64,000 nucleotides of DNA from Variovorax sp037204085. Its GTDB lineage: Bacteria > Pseudomonadota > Gammaproteobacteria > Burkholderiales > Burkholderiaceae_C. Made by a program: the position numbers and the translations under genes. Numbering within the stretch: position 1 is the first letter of the stretch; each line of letters opens with the position of its first letter. Shown here one piece after another: positions 50,381-58,715 of the stretch. Location: assembly GCF_037204085.1 (NCBI RefSeq), contig NZ_JBBCBW010000005.1, positions 62,001 to 126,000 on the forward strand. Direction: 5' to 3'. The notes beneath the pieces are model-generated. The model worked only from the letters and a program-made list of their open reading frames with translations. It did no database searches and was not told where the DNA came from.

Positions 50381-51394
50381 ATGGCCATGATTTCGCTGCG
50401 TCAGTTGCTCGACCACGCGGCCGAGCACCAGTACGGCGTGCCGGCATTCAACGTCAACAACCTGGAGCAGATCCAGGCCATCATGCAGGCCGCAAAAAAG
50501 ACCGACAGCCCGGTCATCCTGCAGGCCTCCGCCGGCGCGCGCAAATACGCCGGCGAGCCCTTCCTGCGCAAGATGGTCGAGGCGGCGGTGGAGATGTACC
50601 CGGAGATCCCGATCGTGATGCACCAGGACCATGGCGCCAGCCCCTCGATGTGCATGCAGGCCATTCGCTCGGGCTTTACCAGCGTGATGATGGACGGCTC
50701 GCTGATGGAAGACGCCAAGACCCCGGCAAGCTACGACTACAACGTGGGCGTGACTCGCCGCGTCGTCGAAATGGCGCATGCGGTCGGCGTCTCGGTGGAG
50801 GGCGAACTGGGCTGCCTGGGGTCGCTCGAGTCGGGCATGGCGGGCGAGGAAGACGGCAGCGGCGCCGAAGGCGTGCTCTCGCACGACCAGCTGCTGACCG
50901 ATCCGCAGCAGGCGGCCGACTTCGTCTCGCGCACCGGCGTGGATGCATTGGCCATTGCCATCGGCACCTCGCACGGCGCCTACAAGTTCAGCCGCAAGCC
51001 GACGGGCGACATTCTTGCAATCGACCGCATCAAGGACATTCACGCGCGCATTCCGAAGACGCACCTGGTGATGCACGGCTCTTCGTCGGTGCCGCAGGAA
51101 TGGCTGGCCGTGATCCGCGAATACGGCGGCGAGATCAAGGAAACCTACGGCGTGCCGGTGGAAGAAATACAGGAAGGCATCCGCCACGGCGTGCGCAAGG
51201 TCAACATCGACACCGACATCCGCCTGGCCATGACGGGCGCCATGCGCCGTGCCATGGGAAGCGACCGCAGCGAGTTCGATCCGCGCAAGTTTCTTAAAGA
51301 AGCGACTGCGGCCGCGCGCGACCTGTGCATCGACCGGTTCCAGGCCTTCGGTACCGCCGGCATGGCGGGGCGCATCAAGCCGGCGGCGCTATAG
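50381..51394 (+). CDS. cbbA: fructose-bisphosphate aldolase class II
   Basis: A 337-residue zinc aldolase of the CbbA type, starting MISLRQLLDHAAEHQYGVPAFNVNN. Metal-binding His in MHQDHGASP, plus GTSHGAYKF and MHGSSSVP. It condenses triose phosphates to fructose- and sedoheptulose-bisphosphate. It is last in the cbb operon, two bases from the stop of the convergent small secreted-protein gene. A CGCTATAGCG palindrome spans its stop. Confidence 0.96.
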   Translation: MAMISLRQLLDHAAEHQYGVPAFNVNNLEQIQAIMQAAKKTDSPVILQASAGARKYAGEPFLRKMVEAAVEMYPEIPIVMHQDHGASPSMCMQAIRSGFTSVMMDGSLMEDAKTPASYDYNVGVTRRVVEMAHAVGVSVEGELGCLGSLESGMAGEEDGSGAEGVLSHDQLLTDPQQAADFVSRTGVDALAIAIGTSHGAYKFSRKPTGDILAIDRIKDIHARIPKTHLVMHGSSSVPQEWLAVIREYGGEIKETYGVPVEEIQEGIRHGVRKVNIDTDIRLAMTGAMRRAMGSDRSEFDPRKFLKEATAAARDLCIDRFQAFGTAGMAGRIKPAAL

Positions 51395-51396
51395 CG

Positions 51397-51684
51397 TCAA
51401 AGGCCGTGCACGAGGTACAGCCCCTTCGGTGAAAGCGGCACTTTCAGCGTGTGCTCGCCCACCCTGGAAAACCGGTATTCGCGGCCGTTGATGTAGGCGG
51501 ACTTGGTGTTGGTCCAGATGCGGTATTCGTGCCCGTCCTTCACGGGTGTGACCTGCAGCACCCGGATCACCGGAGGCACCACCACCCTGAAGCTCAGCTG
51601 GCCCGTGGCGCTGTCGACTCCCAACGTGGCCTCCGCCACGCACGCGGGCGGCAGAAGGAGCAGCGCCGACAGGGCGCTCTTCAT
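51397..51684 (-). CDS. short secreted pilin-related protein
   Basis: A 95-residue protein with a signal peptide (LSALLLLPPACVAEA). Its mature part opens QLSFRVVVPPVIRVLQV, closely like RLDFRVVVPKVLFLQV in the pilin-like protein at 55969-56613. The remainder (YRIWTNTKSAYINGREYRF) is different and short. It therefore looks like a truncated or specialised member of the same surface-protein family, such as a minor subunit. It is separated from the usher-like gene by 176 bases with a hairpin. Confidence 0.6.
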   Translation of the reverse strand: MKSALSALLLLPPACVAEATLGVDSATGQLSFRVVVPPVIRVLQVTPVKDGHEYRIWTNTKSAYINGREYRFSRVGEHTLKVPLSPKGLYLVHGL

Positions 51685-51749
51685 GCACACCCCCGTAGAG
51701 AACATGCTTCCGGACATAAGGCTTTCCCCCCAAAAAACACTGGGCTGGA

Positions 51750-51766
51750 GGCATCGCAGCGATGCC
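51750..51766 (-). terminator. hairpin downstream of the usher-like gene
   Basis: GGCATCG and CGATGCC form a tight stem; on the minus strand a TGTTTTTTGG run follows about ten bases later. It probably ends the pilus operon before the small gene. A second CAGGCCT-N12-AGGCCTG dyad lies at 51784-51809. Nothing else is seen in 51685-51860. Confidence 0.5.
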
Positions 51767-51860
51767 CGACCTTCTTATATCGGCAGGCCTTTGTGAAAGT
51801 TGAGGCCTGTGAAGCAAGTAAATACCGCAACGCGTGCGGACGCAATCGCCTTTCGTCGGC

Positions 51861-53954
51861 TCAGCGTTCTTTCTGGATGGGGAAGTCGGCCACGGCGGCG
51901 TCGCGCACGTAGACGTTCACCCGCCGCGAGGGCGAGCCGGCGCTGCTCCAGGGCAGGGGCAGGTTGTCCTGGACCAGTTCGATTTCGTGGCTGCCCGCCC
52001 CCACGGAGGGAAAGCTGTAGAAGCCCTGCGCATCGGTGCGCGTGACATAACCGCGGTCGAGCATCACGGTAACGCCGGGAACGCCGCCCTCGCTTGCCTC
52101 GCGCAGCCCGTTGTCGTTCTGGTCGAAGAAAACATAGCCTTCGAGCCGGCCCGCGCCCATGCCGGGAGCCCCGCCGATGGGCGCGCTGGCCAGGCCCGCG
52201 CGGCTCTCGTAGCGCAGCGCCACCATGAACGAGCGGCTGGACGGAAGCACCAGCACGGCTTGCTGCATGGCCGTGGTCAGCGCCGACACCACCGCCGGGT
52301 TGAGCGACTCCTGCCCGCGCGCCGCGGCGTACTGGGCGATGAAAGACCAGCCCTGGCCCAGCGGCCAGCTCAGGCGCGCATTGGCGCTCAGGAAGCGGTT
52401 TGCGTTGCCGCCGATGCCGTTGCTGCCGCGCAGGCTGAGGTCGAGCCGGGCGCCCGCGGCCAGCGGCGTGGTGCCCAGCACCCCCCAGTGCGCCGAGCGT
52501 GCATCGACACCGGCCTGGCGGGATTGCTCCAGCGCCAGCGAGGTCGAGAGCGTTTGCGTTTCGCCCACGCGCCAGGCGTGATCGACCCCCGTGCGCAGCA
52601 CGCGCAGGTCGGTGCCGTGCGCGACGTCCGTTCGCCACTGCGTGTAGCCCCAGCCGGACTGATGCTCCCAGGTGAGCTGGGCCGAACGCGCGGCAAAGCT
52701 GCCGGTGCGGGCGGCCACGTTGCCGGAAATCGCATCGCGCGAATCGAAGCGAAAACGCCCGAACAGGCTGCCGTACAGCGAGCGGCGCCCGGGTCCGCTG
52801 ATGCTGTCGCTCGCCTCCACGTTGCCGCCCAACTGCCATTGGCGTGTGGAGACATCGCCGCGCCATGAAGCGCCGCGCAGGTTGCTCGGCAGCGAGTCGC
52901 CGCCCCAGCGCAGCGAGGGCTGGAAATAGAACACCGACGCGTTCTGCTGCAACAGGCTCGTGCGCCATGCTGCGTCTACCCAGCCGCCGCTGGCCGAATC
53001 GCGCGGGGCGCGCGACAAGGCATCGGTGGGCTGGCCCGTGCTGTGCGCCAGGTTGGCTTGAACGCGCAGGCCGCCGACCCGTTCGCCGATGCCGCCGTAG
53101 CTGCCGCCCACCGTGTCCGCCCACGGAGCCTGGCCCTGCCAGGAGACGGCGCTCCATACCGAACGGGTGTTCTGTGCGAAGCCGGCCACGCCGTTGGCGT
53201 TGAAGTTGCGCGTTTCAATCAGCTGAACGGCCGCATCGGTGCGGCCCAGTGCGTAGGGGCCTTCGGCGCCGCCGAGCTGCGTCTGCGCGCCCGCGCCGGC
53301 CGCGGTGCCTCGCCCGGCCGAGAAGCCCTGGAATGAAATGCCGTCGAAATAGCCCAGCCGCCCGGCCGATGCATTGAAGGTTGTGCGGCCCGGCTGCTCG
53401 ATGCTGAGTGCCACTCCTTCGATGGGCAAGCTCGGCAGGTAGACGCGGCCGACACCGCGTGCCAGCGGCGTGCTCGCCATGTTGATGTTGCCGATGCTGT
53501 TGTTGCCGAACCAGCCGCCGTTGAACGGCATGGCGCGCTGGTCGATGCGCCAGGTGCTGCCGCTGCGGTAGGTGTAGGGCACCTGCGTGGTGGGCGTGCC
53601 GGTGGTGCCGTACACGCCGATGCCGCTCACCGGCGCCGAGTCGCGGTTGAAATTGAGGTTGGCGGAAAAGGTGCCGTGGTTCGGCGTGTCGAGGTAGCCG
53701 GAGAACAGCAGCGAATGGTTGCGCGAGCGCACGGCACCGCTTTGCTGGGTCGACTGCCCCTCGATGGTCCAGCCGCGCGGCCAGCCGCTGTCGCCGCGGG
53801 GCTCGGGGTCTTCCGCCGGCGCGGCCTGCGGGCTGTCGTCCAGCACGCGGTCGACATAGCCGGCAGCCTGCGACTGCGCCCATGCGGCGGTGCCGGCCAG
53901 GGCCTGGCTCGCGCCGCACAAACCGAGCGCGCTGTAACGCAGCAGGCGCTTCAT
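51861..53954 (-). CDS. usher-like outer-membrane barrel with C-terminal SdrD-B-like domain
   Basis: A 697-residue protein with a signal peptide (ending AAWAQ), a long stretch of alternating barrel-like strands (~80-600) and a C-terminal domain near 615-685 (EGYVFFDQNDNGLREASEGGVPGVTVML, then TRTDAQGFYSFPSV). That domain matches the SdrD-B/Cna-B-like fold. Position after a chaperone and two pilin-like genes suggests it is the usher of an alternate (CS1-like) chaperone-usher pilus. It is shorter than classical ushers and I see no PapC-type plug. Overlaps the chaperone gene by four bases. Confidence 0.65.
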   Translation of the reverse strand: MKRLLRYSALGLCGASQALAGTAAWAQSQAAGYVDRVLDDSPQAAPAEDPEPRGDSGWPRGWTIEGQSTQQSGAVRSRNHSLLFSGYLDTPNHGTFSANLNFNRDSAPVSGIGVYGTTGTPTTQVPYTYRSGSTWRIDQRAMPFNGGWFGNNSIGNINMASTPLARGVGRVYLPSLPIEGVALSIEQPGRTTFNASAGRLGYFDGISFQGFSAGRGTAAGAGAQTQLGGAEGPYALGRTDAAVQLIETRNFNANGVAGFAQNTRSVWSAVSWQGQAPWADTVGGSYGGIGERVGGLRVQANLAHSTGQPTDALSRAPRDSASGGWVDAAWRTSLLQQNASVFYFQPSLRWGGDSLPSNLRGASWRGDVSTRQWQLGGNVEASDSISGPGRRSLYGSLFGRFRFDSRDAISGNVAARTGSFAARSAQLTWEHQSGWGYTQWRTDVAHGTDLRVLRTGVDHAWRVGETQTLSTSLALEQSRQAGVDARSAHWGVLGTTPLAAGARLDLSLRGSNGIGGNANRFLSANARLSWPLGQGWSFIAQYAAARGQESLNPAVVSALTTAMQQAVLVLPSSRSFMVALRYESRAGLASAPIGGAPGMGAGRLEGYVFFDQNDNGLREASEGGVPGVTVMLDRGYVTRTDAQGFYSFPSVGAGSHEIELVQDNLPLPWSSAGSPSRRVNVYVRDAAVADFPIQKER

Positions 53955-54751
53955 GGAGCGAAGCGCTGGTTGATCGGCATCGAGCCGCTCTTGCCCCACT
54001 CGAGCTTGCCGCGAACGGTGATCGGAAAGCGCACCGCGACGGCCGTTTCGCTTTCGCCGGGCTTGTTGGCCAGCAGCGCGATCTCGCGCGTCTCACCCGC
54101 CATGATGGGCGTGGTGCTGGCCTGCAGCTCCAGTTCGGTGCCGCCGGCATCGGTGCCGGAGAGAAAGCCCGCCAGGCGGCCATGGGCCGTGCCGGTGTTG
54201 CGGATCTTGAGCACGGGCGTGGCGCGTCCGTCGACCGTTTGTACCGAGGTGCCCGCCAGCTCCAGCACCGGCGCCACATCGCCCACGGCAACGTACACGA
54301 TGACCCCGATGCGCGCGCCCAGCGCCACCGGAACACCCGGCGCGGCCGCGGGCTGCTGGCCTTCGATCATCACGGCGAAGCGGCACTCGGTGGGCGGCGT
54401 GCCGGCCGGCGGGGTCACTTCGAAGCGGAAGCGGTAGGGCCGTCCGGGCGTGATGCTGAGTTCGCGGCGTTCGATGGCGACCCACGGCCGGCAACTGCCC
54501 GGCAGCAGCTCGTCGCTGAAGTCGACCGAGGCGTCGGGGCGAAAGGTCCAGTCGGAGGTCTTGAGCTTGTAGGCGCCTGGCTGCGTGTCGCGGTGCGTGA
54601 GCTCGATCACGTCGCGTACCCGTTCGCCCGGTTGGGCAGACAGCTCGAAGCGCGGCGGCGAGACGGCAAGTGAAAACTGCGCCTGCGCCGCTGTACCCAT
54701 GGTGAGGGCGGCAAGGCCGGCGGCAAGCAGAAGTGCGGCACGTCGCGTCAC
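53951..54751 (-). CDS. periplasmic pilus-chaperone-like protein
   Basis: A 266-residue secreted protein with a signal peptide (LLLAAGLAALTMGTAAQA) and two Ig-like beta domains. It opens FSLAVSPPRFELSAQPGERVRDVIELTH, the start typical of pilus chaperones, with PVLKIRNTGTAHGRLAGFLSG in domain two. It should hold subunits by donor-strand complementation before delivery to the usher-like protein. The start is GTG in a GTGA overlap with the upstream gene; no ATG is available before the signal peptide. Confidence 0.7.
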   Translation of the reverse strand: MTRRAALLLAAGLAALTMGTAAQAQFSLAVSPPRFELSAQPGERVRDVIELTHRDTQPGAYKLKTSDWTFRPDASVDFSDELLPGSCRPWVAIERRELSITPGRPYRFRFEVTPPAGTPPTECRFAVMIEGQQPAAAPGVPVALGARIGVIVYVAVGDVAPVLELAGTSVQTVDGRATPVLKIRNTGTAHGRLAGFLSGTDAGGTELELQASTTPIMAGETREIALLANKPGESETAVAVRFPITVRGKLEWGKSGSMPINQRFAP

Positions 54752-55218
54752 GGCGATACCTCGATCTCGAAAAAGAATTGCAGGGTTTGCGCGCGCTCCA
54801 GCTTCCGGCCGTCCAGGGTGAGGTCGATCACGATGCTTTCCTGCAGGAAAGACTCGCGCACCACGCCTTCGAACACCAGCGTGCGGCCACCGCCGCGCAC
54901 GGTGCCCGGAAGCAGCCGGCCTTGCGTGCGCCACGTGGCCATCAGTTGCTCGCCGTCGGTCGGTGCCAGCGCAAGGTAGATGCGCGCGGGCCGGTTGACC
55001 CAGGCCGACAGGTTGAGCCGCAGCGCCACGGACATGCGGCCTTCCATCGTGTGGTCGCCCGAGCGGCCGGGCGCCAGCTGGCGCCAGCGCATCGGCGTGA
55101 CCGGCTGGCTCACGAAAGTGCCCGTGTCGTCGATCCTGTAGGTTGCGGCGTCGGCGGTCGGCACTGCGGCCAGGGCCAGAAGACCAGCCAGGAAGGCGAG
55201 CGGAAGTCGGGCTTTCAC
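54748..55218 (-). CDS. small secreted protein of the pilus operon
   Basis: A 156-residue protein with a signal peptide (LAFLAGLLALAAVPTADA) and a beta-rich mature domain (RMSVALRLNLSAWVNRPARIYLALAP, then VFEGVVRESFLQESIVIDL). No family was recognised; an accessory subunit or second chaperone is possible. GTG start overlapping the upstream pilin-like gene, stop overlapping the chaperone gene. The strict coupling implies it is part of the machine. Confidence 0.6.
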   Translation of the reverse strand: MKARLPLAFLAGLLALAAVPTADAATYRIDDTGTFVSQPVTPMRWRQLAPGRSGDHTMEGRMSVALRLNLSAWVNRPARIYLALAPTDGEQLMATWRTQGRLLPGTVRGGGRTLVFEGVVRESFLQESIVIDLTLDGRKLERAQTLQFFFEIEVSP

Positions 55219-55877
55219 GGCGCGGTGAGCGTGTAGGTCGCCGTGCCGTTGAAGGTACCGGCGGGAACCAGCTGCGTGTTCAGGTAGCGGAAGGTGAGGC
55301 AGCTTTCGAACCAGGTATTGCGGTTCACCGACATCAGGCTCTGGGCGCCGCCGGTGAAGCCGGTGCTCGGAATGGTCGTCGCGTTGTCGCCGTTGCCCGA
55401 AGAGATCCACGCAATCGTGCTGAAGGGAATCGTGTCGCCCGCCGTGCTCGTCAGGTTGGCCGGCGTGGTGACCGTGAACGATGCGGCACCGGCGTTGTTG
55501 TTGCCCGGCACACGGTAGAAGCCGCCCACGTACACCTGCCCGGTGGTCGCCGGCGAGTTGCAGAAAGTAAAGCCGTCCCATGGGCTAATGGCGACGGTGC
55601 TGTCGGTGGCCATGGGCAGGGCCGTGCCCGAGCCCAGCTGGGCCGCCGGAACCGTGACCGACACCAGGTTGACCGTCGTGTTGTTGCCCGGCCGGCCGCG
55701 GTTGTTGAAGTTCCCGTTGGTCATCGTGCCGGCGCCCACCTGGAGGAAGAGCGCACGGTCTCCGGCGTCGATGGCCGCCGTGAAGCCGTGCGCCGCGGGC
55801 AGCCAGGCGCCGCCCAGCACGGCGAGCGCGAGTGCGGCGCGCCGAAGGCTGGAGGGTGGTGACAACGCGATGTTCAT
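55215..55877 (-). CDS. pilin-like secreted protein 2
   Basis: A 220-residue secreted protein with a signal peptide ending PAAHG. The stretch LFLQVGAGTMTNG, a Thr/Asn-rich region and VTVPAAQLGSGTAL line up with protein 1 (55969-56613), so the two are paralogues. Two cysteines (FCNSP and ESCLTF) could form a disulfide. The C-terminus ends in an alternating strand (GTATYTLTAP), as in pilus subunits. Likely a minor or tip subunit; inferred from operon position. Confidence 0.62.
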   Translation of the reverse strand: MNIALSPPSSLRRAALALAVLGGAWLPAAHGFTAAIDAGDRALFLQVGAGTMTNGNFNNRGRPGNNTTVNLVSVTVPAAQLGSGTALPMATDSTVAISPWDGFTFCNSPATTGQVYVGGFYRVPGNNNAGAASFTVTTPANLTSTAGDTIPFSTIAWISSGNGDNATTIPSTGFTGGAQSLMSVNRNTWFESCLTFRYLNTQLVPAGTFNGTATYTLTAP

Positions 55878-55968
55878 GCGGCTTCTTTTCGGACGGCCAG
55901 GGCAGAACAGGACCGCCCTCGGTCACCGTGTGTCGAAAGCCGCGTGTTCCAGGAGCGTGGGCCGGTGG

Positions 55969-56613
55969 TCAGGGAGCGGTCGCGGTGTAGGTCACGCGGC
56001 CGTTGTTTCCGATCGTGTCGCCGTAGGTACCGGCCGGCAGGGTGGCCGTATTGGCGTATGCGAACGTCCAGCTGCCTTCGCGGCGCACAAGGCCGGCCGA
56101 GGCGGTCAGCGTGGTGGCAGTTGCCGAAGTGCCGCCTGCGGCTGCAACGTTGAAAGGCGGGTGGGCAATGGCTGCATTGGAGAAGCCGGCGGTGCCCGTC
56201 GCGAGCGCGCCCGGGGTCACGACGATGTCGCTCCACGGCACGGTCGGGTCGCCGGCAACGCCGCTGCTGAGGGGGCCGGTGGTGGCATTGGTCAGGCTGA
56301 CCGTGCCGCTGTTGCCCAGCACGCGAACCGTGACAGCGCCGCTGGCCAGGTCGCCGCCGGTGCCCGCCACAGCGGTACCGTTGCCGATGGCGCCCGCGGG
56401 CACGTTGAACTCGACCCGGTTTACCGTCGTGTTGTTGGTGAAGTTGGTGCCGGTACCGACCTGCAGGAAAAGCACCTTGGGGACGACGACCCTGAAGTCG
56501 AGTCTTGCACTGGCGCTCTGGGTGCCGGTGTTCGTCACGAAGGTCGATTCCGCCTGAGCGGCGAAGGGGGCCATGCTGGAAGCGATGGCGGCGATCAGAA
56601 GGAGTTTTTTCAT
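55969..56613 (-). CDS. pilin-like secreted protein 1 (probable major subunit)
   Basis: A 214-residue secreted protein with a signal peptide (LLLIAAIASSMAPFAAQA), then SARLDFRVVVPKVLFLQVGTG, a Thr/Asn/Gly-rich beta body without cysteine, and the ending GRVTYTATAP shared with protein 2. First gene of the operon, preceded by a strongly AT-rich leader that folds into a long hairpin and has no clear ribosome site. Low charge and repetitive strands fit a structural surface protein. Confidence 0.65.
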   Translation of the reverse strand: MKKLLLIAAIASSMAPFAAQAESTFVTNTGTQSASARLDFRVVVPKVLFLQVGTGTNFTNNTTVNRVEFNVPAGAIGNGTAVAGTGGDLASGAVTVRVLGNSGTVSLTNATTGPLSSGVAGDPTVPWSDIVVTPGALATGTAGFSNAAIAHPPFNVAAAGGTSATATTLTASAGLVRREGSWTFAYANTATLPAGTYGDTIGNNGRVTYTATAP

Positions 56614-56615
56614 GA

Positions 56616-56677
56616 ATGTAGACTTTGTTACTAGACTTCGGTCGAGGACCGAGCGAAGTGTAAGCAAAAGTCTACAT
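56616..56677 (-). promoter_or_regulatory. long hairpin in the pilin leader
   Basis: ATGTAGACTTT (56616-56626) pairs perfectly with AAAGTCTACAT (56667-56677), and inside them ACTTCGGTC pairs with GACCGA..AGT. In the mRNA this gives one long stem-loop ending two bases before the start codon. CTTTGTTACT (56623-56632) can instead pair with AGTAACAAAG at 56733-56742, an alternative fold. No ribosome site stands out. The rest of 56614-56770 is AT-rich promoter-like DNA. Confidence 0.55.
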
Positions 56678-56770
56678 TTTTGTTAGACATTTAGTACTCA
56701 AGTTTACGTTTAAATTGTAAATTGAGACTTTAAGTAACAAAGATCACAGCCTTCCGACCGCGAACTGGTT

Positions 56771-58540
56771 CTATCGGCAGACGAAGCTGGAGGCGGATTC
56801 GAGAGGGCCTCCCAGGTAGGTCGCCATCCTTGGGTAGGGGCACAGCGGCCGGGTGCGGGCGGGCGACCAGTCGGCGGGCAGCTCGGCGTTGACCACGTTG
56901 GCGCCGGCTCCACGGGCCCTGGCAATCACAGAGGCCGGAGCCCTGCCTTGTTCGACCCACGCCACCAGCGGCGTCAGCATGTCGAACTGGTCGGTGGCAG
57001 GGCCGCCGCCGCAATGATTCATGCCTGGCACGGGAAAGAAGCGCGCAAAGCCCGATGCGTCGCCGCCGTTGGCCGTGCGCAGCTGCTCGTACCAGCGGGT
57101 GGTGTCGTCCGACGAGAACACCGCATCGCTGGTGCCGTGATAGACCATGAGCTTGCTGCCGCGATCGCGAAGCGCCGACAGGTTGGCGGGGTCGGGCGGG
57201 GTCATGAACGACATTGCCGATTCGGTGTAGACCGCATTGCTTGCAAAGATGGTCGGCGCATCGGCGTCCATGCTGAACCCGAGCGCGAAATCGATCCCGA
57301 AGGGTCGGCTTGGCGCGAGCGGCGGCGTGCTGAACACGAAGCCGACCGCGGCGGTGTCGAGGTTCTGCGAATTGGAGAACTCCCACTGGCGCCAGTCGGC
57401 CCCCTTGATGCCGGCGTCGAACGGAAAGCTGCTGTAGAGAGCGGTGCCCGCGCTGTTTCGCGCGCCGGCAAAGATGTTGCCGAGCACGTTCTTCTGCGTG
57501 GCCGTGAGGCAGCTGCCGGTGCGCGCGCCGCTGCAGGTGGGCACGTCGCTGGCAAGGTCGAAGGCCTGCTTGCACGCCTGTACATCCACAACGATGCCGT
57601 CGGCCGCGCCGTCGAGTGCGTCGCAGCGCGCAAGCACCGCGTCGGCCACCGTGCTCATTTCCGCGGGCGTGAAGGCGGTCTGCAGGTCCGGCTTGCCGGC
57701 CGGTGTGTTGGCGGTGGTAACCCGGGCGTATTGCTGCACGCCGTAAAGCTGGGCCACCGCGGCCTTCGGCAGGTTGAAGCCGGGGTTGCCGGCCAGGATG
57801 CCGTCGTACTGGCCGGCGAACCTTGCCGCGGCCACCATCGCGTGGCGGCCGCCGTTCGAGCAGCCGCCGAAGTAGGAGCGGTCGGGCTCGCGGCCATAGG
57901 CCTTGGCAATGAGGTTCCTGGCCATGGGCGTGAGCTGCGCAACGGCGTTGTAGCCGTAGTCCAACCGCGCCTGCGGATCGATGCCGAAGGTGGGTATCTG
58001 CGCGCCCGAGTGCCCCGCGTCGGAACTGATGACCGCGAACCCCATGTGCAGCGCGGTGGTGGTGGGCGCACCGCCGCCCACGCTGCCCGTGGCCCGCGCC
58101 ACGTTGCCGTCGAGGCCGCCATTGGCCTGGTAGAAGAACCGGCCGTTCCAGTTGACGGGCAGGCGCATCTCGAAGCCGATGGCGTAGGTCTTGCCGTCGA
58201 CGCTGCTGGTGCGCTGGTTCATCTGGCCCTGCACAAGGCAGTGCTCGGGCGCGGGCGTGCTCGCGCCGGCCACGGCGAGCGCGCCGGCGGCCACGGAGCT
58301 CACGCTGGTGTAGACGGTGCTGCCGAACGCCGCCTTGGCGGCGAGATCGGTGCACGACTGCAGCGTGCCCGGGCGCGCTTCCGAAGGTGCGGAGCCGCCG
58401 CCGGGGGAGGGCGCCGGCGGAACGAACGGGAAGCCACCCCCGCCGCCCCCGCCACCACCTCCGCCGCACGCCGCCAGCAGGGATGCCACGGCAAGAGCCG
58501 CCCATGCCGGGCGGTACGAAGAGAACACGGATTGAACCAT
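56771..58540 (-). CDS. tannase/feruloyl esterase family lipoprotein
   Basis: A 589-residue tannase-family esterase. The lipobox LLAAC places Cys25 as lipid anchor, followed at once by eleven glycines and a Pro-rich linker. The catalytic CS-D-HC motif is complete: Cys227-Ser228 in GGCSNGG, Asp in YHGTSDAVFS, His-Cys in GMNHCGG. It should hydrolyse aromatic esters (gallate, ferulate or phthalate type) outside the inner membrane. A GGAGACAG ribosome site precedes ATG 58540. No transporter is directly beside it; a second family member ends the window. Confidence 0.88.
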   Translation of the reverse strand: MVQSVFSSYRPAWAALAVASLLAACGGGGGGGGGGGFPFVPPAPSPGGGSAPSEARPGTLQSCTDLAAKAAFGSTVYTSVSSVAAGALAVAGASTPAPEHCLVQGQMNQRTSSVDGKTYAIGFEMRLPVNWNGRFFYQANGGLDGNVARATGSVGGGAPTTTALHMGFAVISSDAGHSGAQIPTFGIDPQARLDYGYNAVAQLTPMARNLIAKAYGREPDRSYFGGCSNGGRHAMVAAARFAGQYDGILAGNPGFNLPKAAVAQLYGVQQYARVTTANTPAGKPDLQTAFTPAEMSTVADAVLARCDALDGAADGIVVDVQACKQAFDLASDVPTCSGARTGSCLTATQKNVLGNIFAGARNSAGTALYSSFPFDAGIKGADWRQWEFSNSQNLDTAAVGFVFSTPPLAPSRPFGIDFALGFSMDADAPTIFASNAVYTESAMSFMTPPDPANLSALRDRGSKLMVYHGTSDAVFSSDDTTRWYEQLRTANGGDASGFARFFPVPGMNHCGGGPATDQFDMLTPLVAWVEQGRAPASVIARARGAGANVVNAELPADWSPARTRPLCPYPRMATYLGGPLESASSFVCR

Positions 58541-58715
58541 CGCTGTCTCCTTTCGGCCGGGGTGGCCCGGCTCATCAATAAAGTTATTTCACGTAATCAA
58601 TATAGTTTTGATCCATAACTAAAAAATAGGGCAAACCCTTGAGGCGAAACCGGTCATGGCAGACTTCAGGACATCCCAACCTTCTTGGCGGCGTTGCCGC
58701 GGCGAAAGAACCCCG

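Noticed and set aside
58629..58637. GGGCAAACC upstream of terC, as in the core of a class I cyclic-di-GMP riboswitch
   Set aside because: The second conserved block (GACGCAAAGCC) and the receptor-loop pairing are missing in the following bases, and no manganese-riboswitch motif is seen either.
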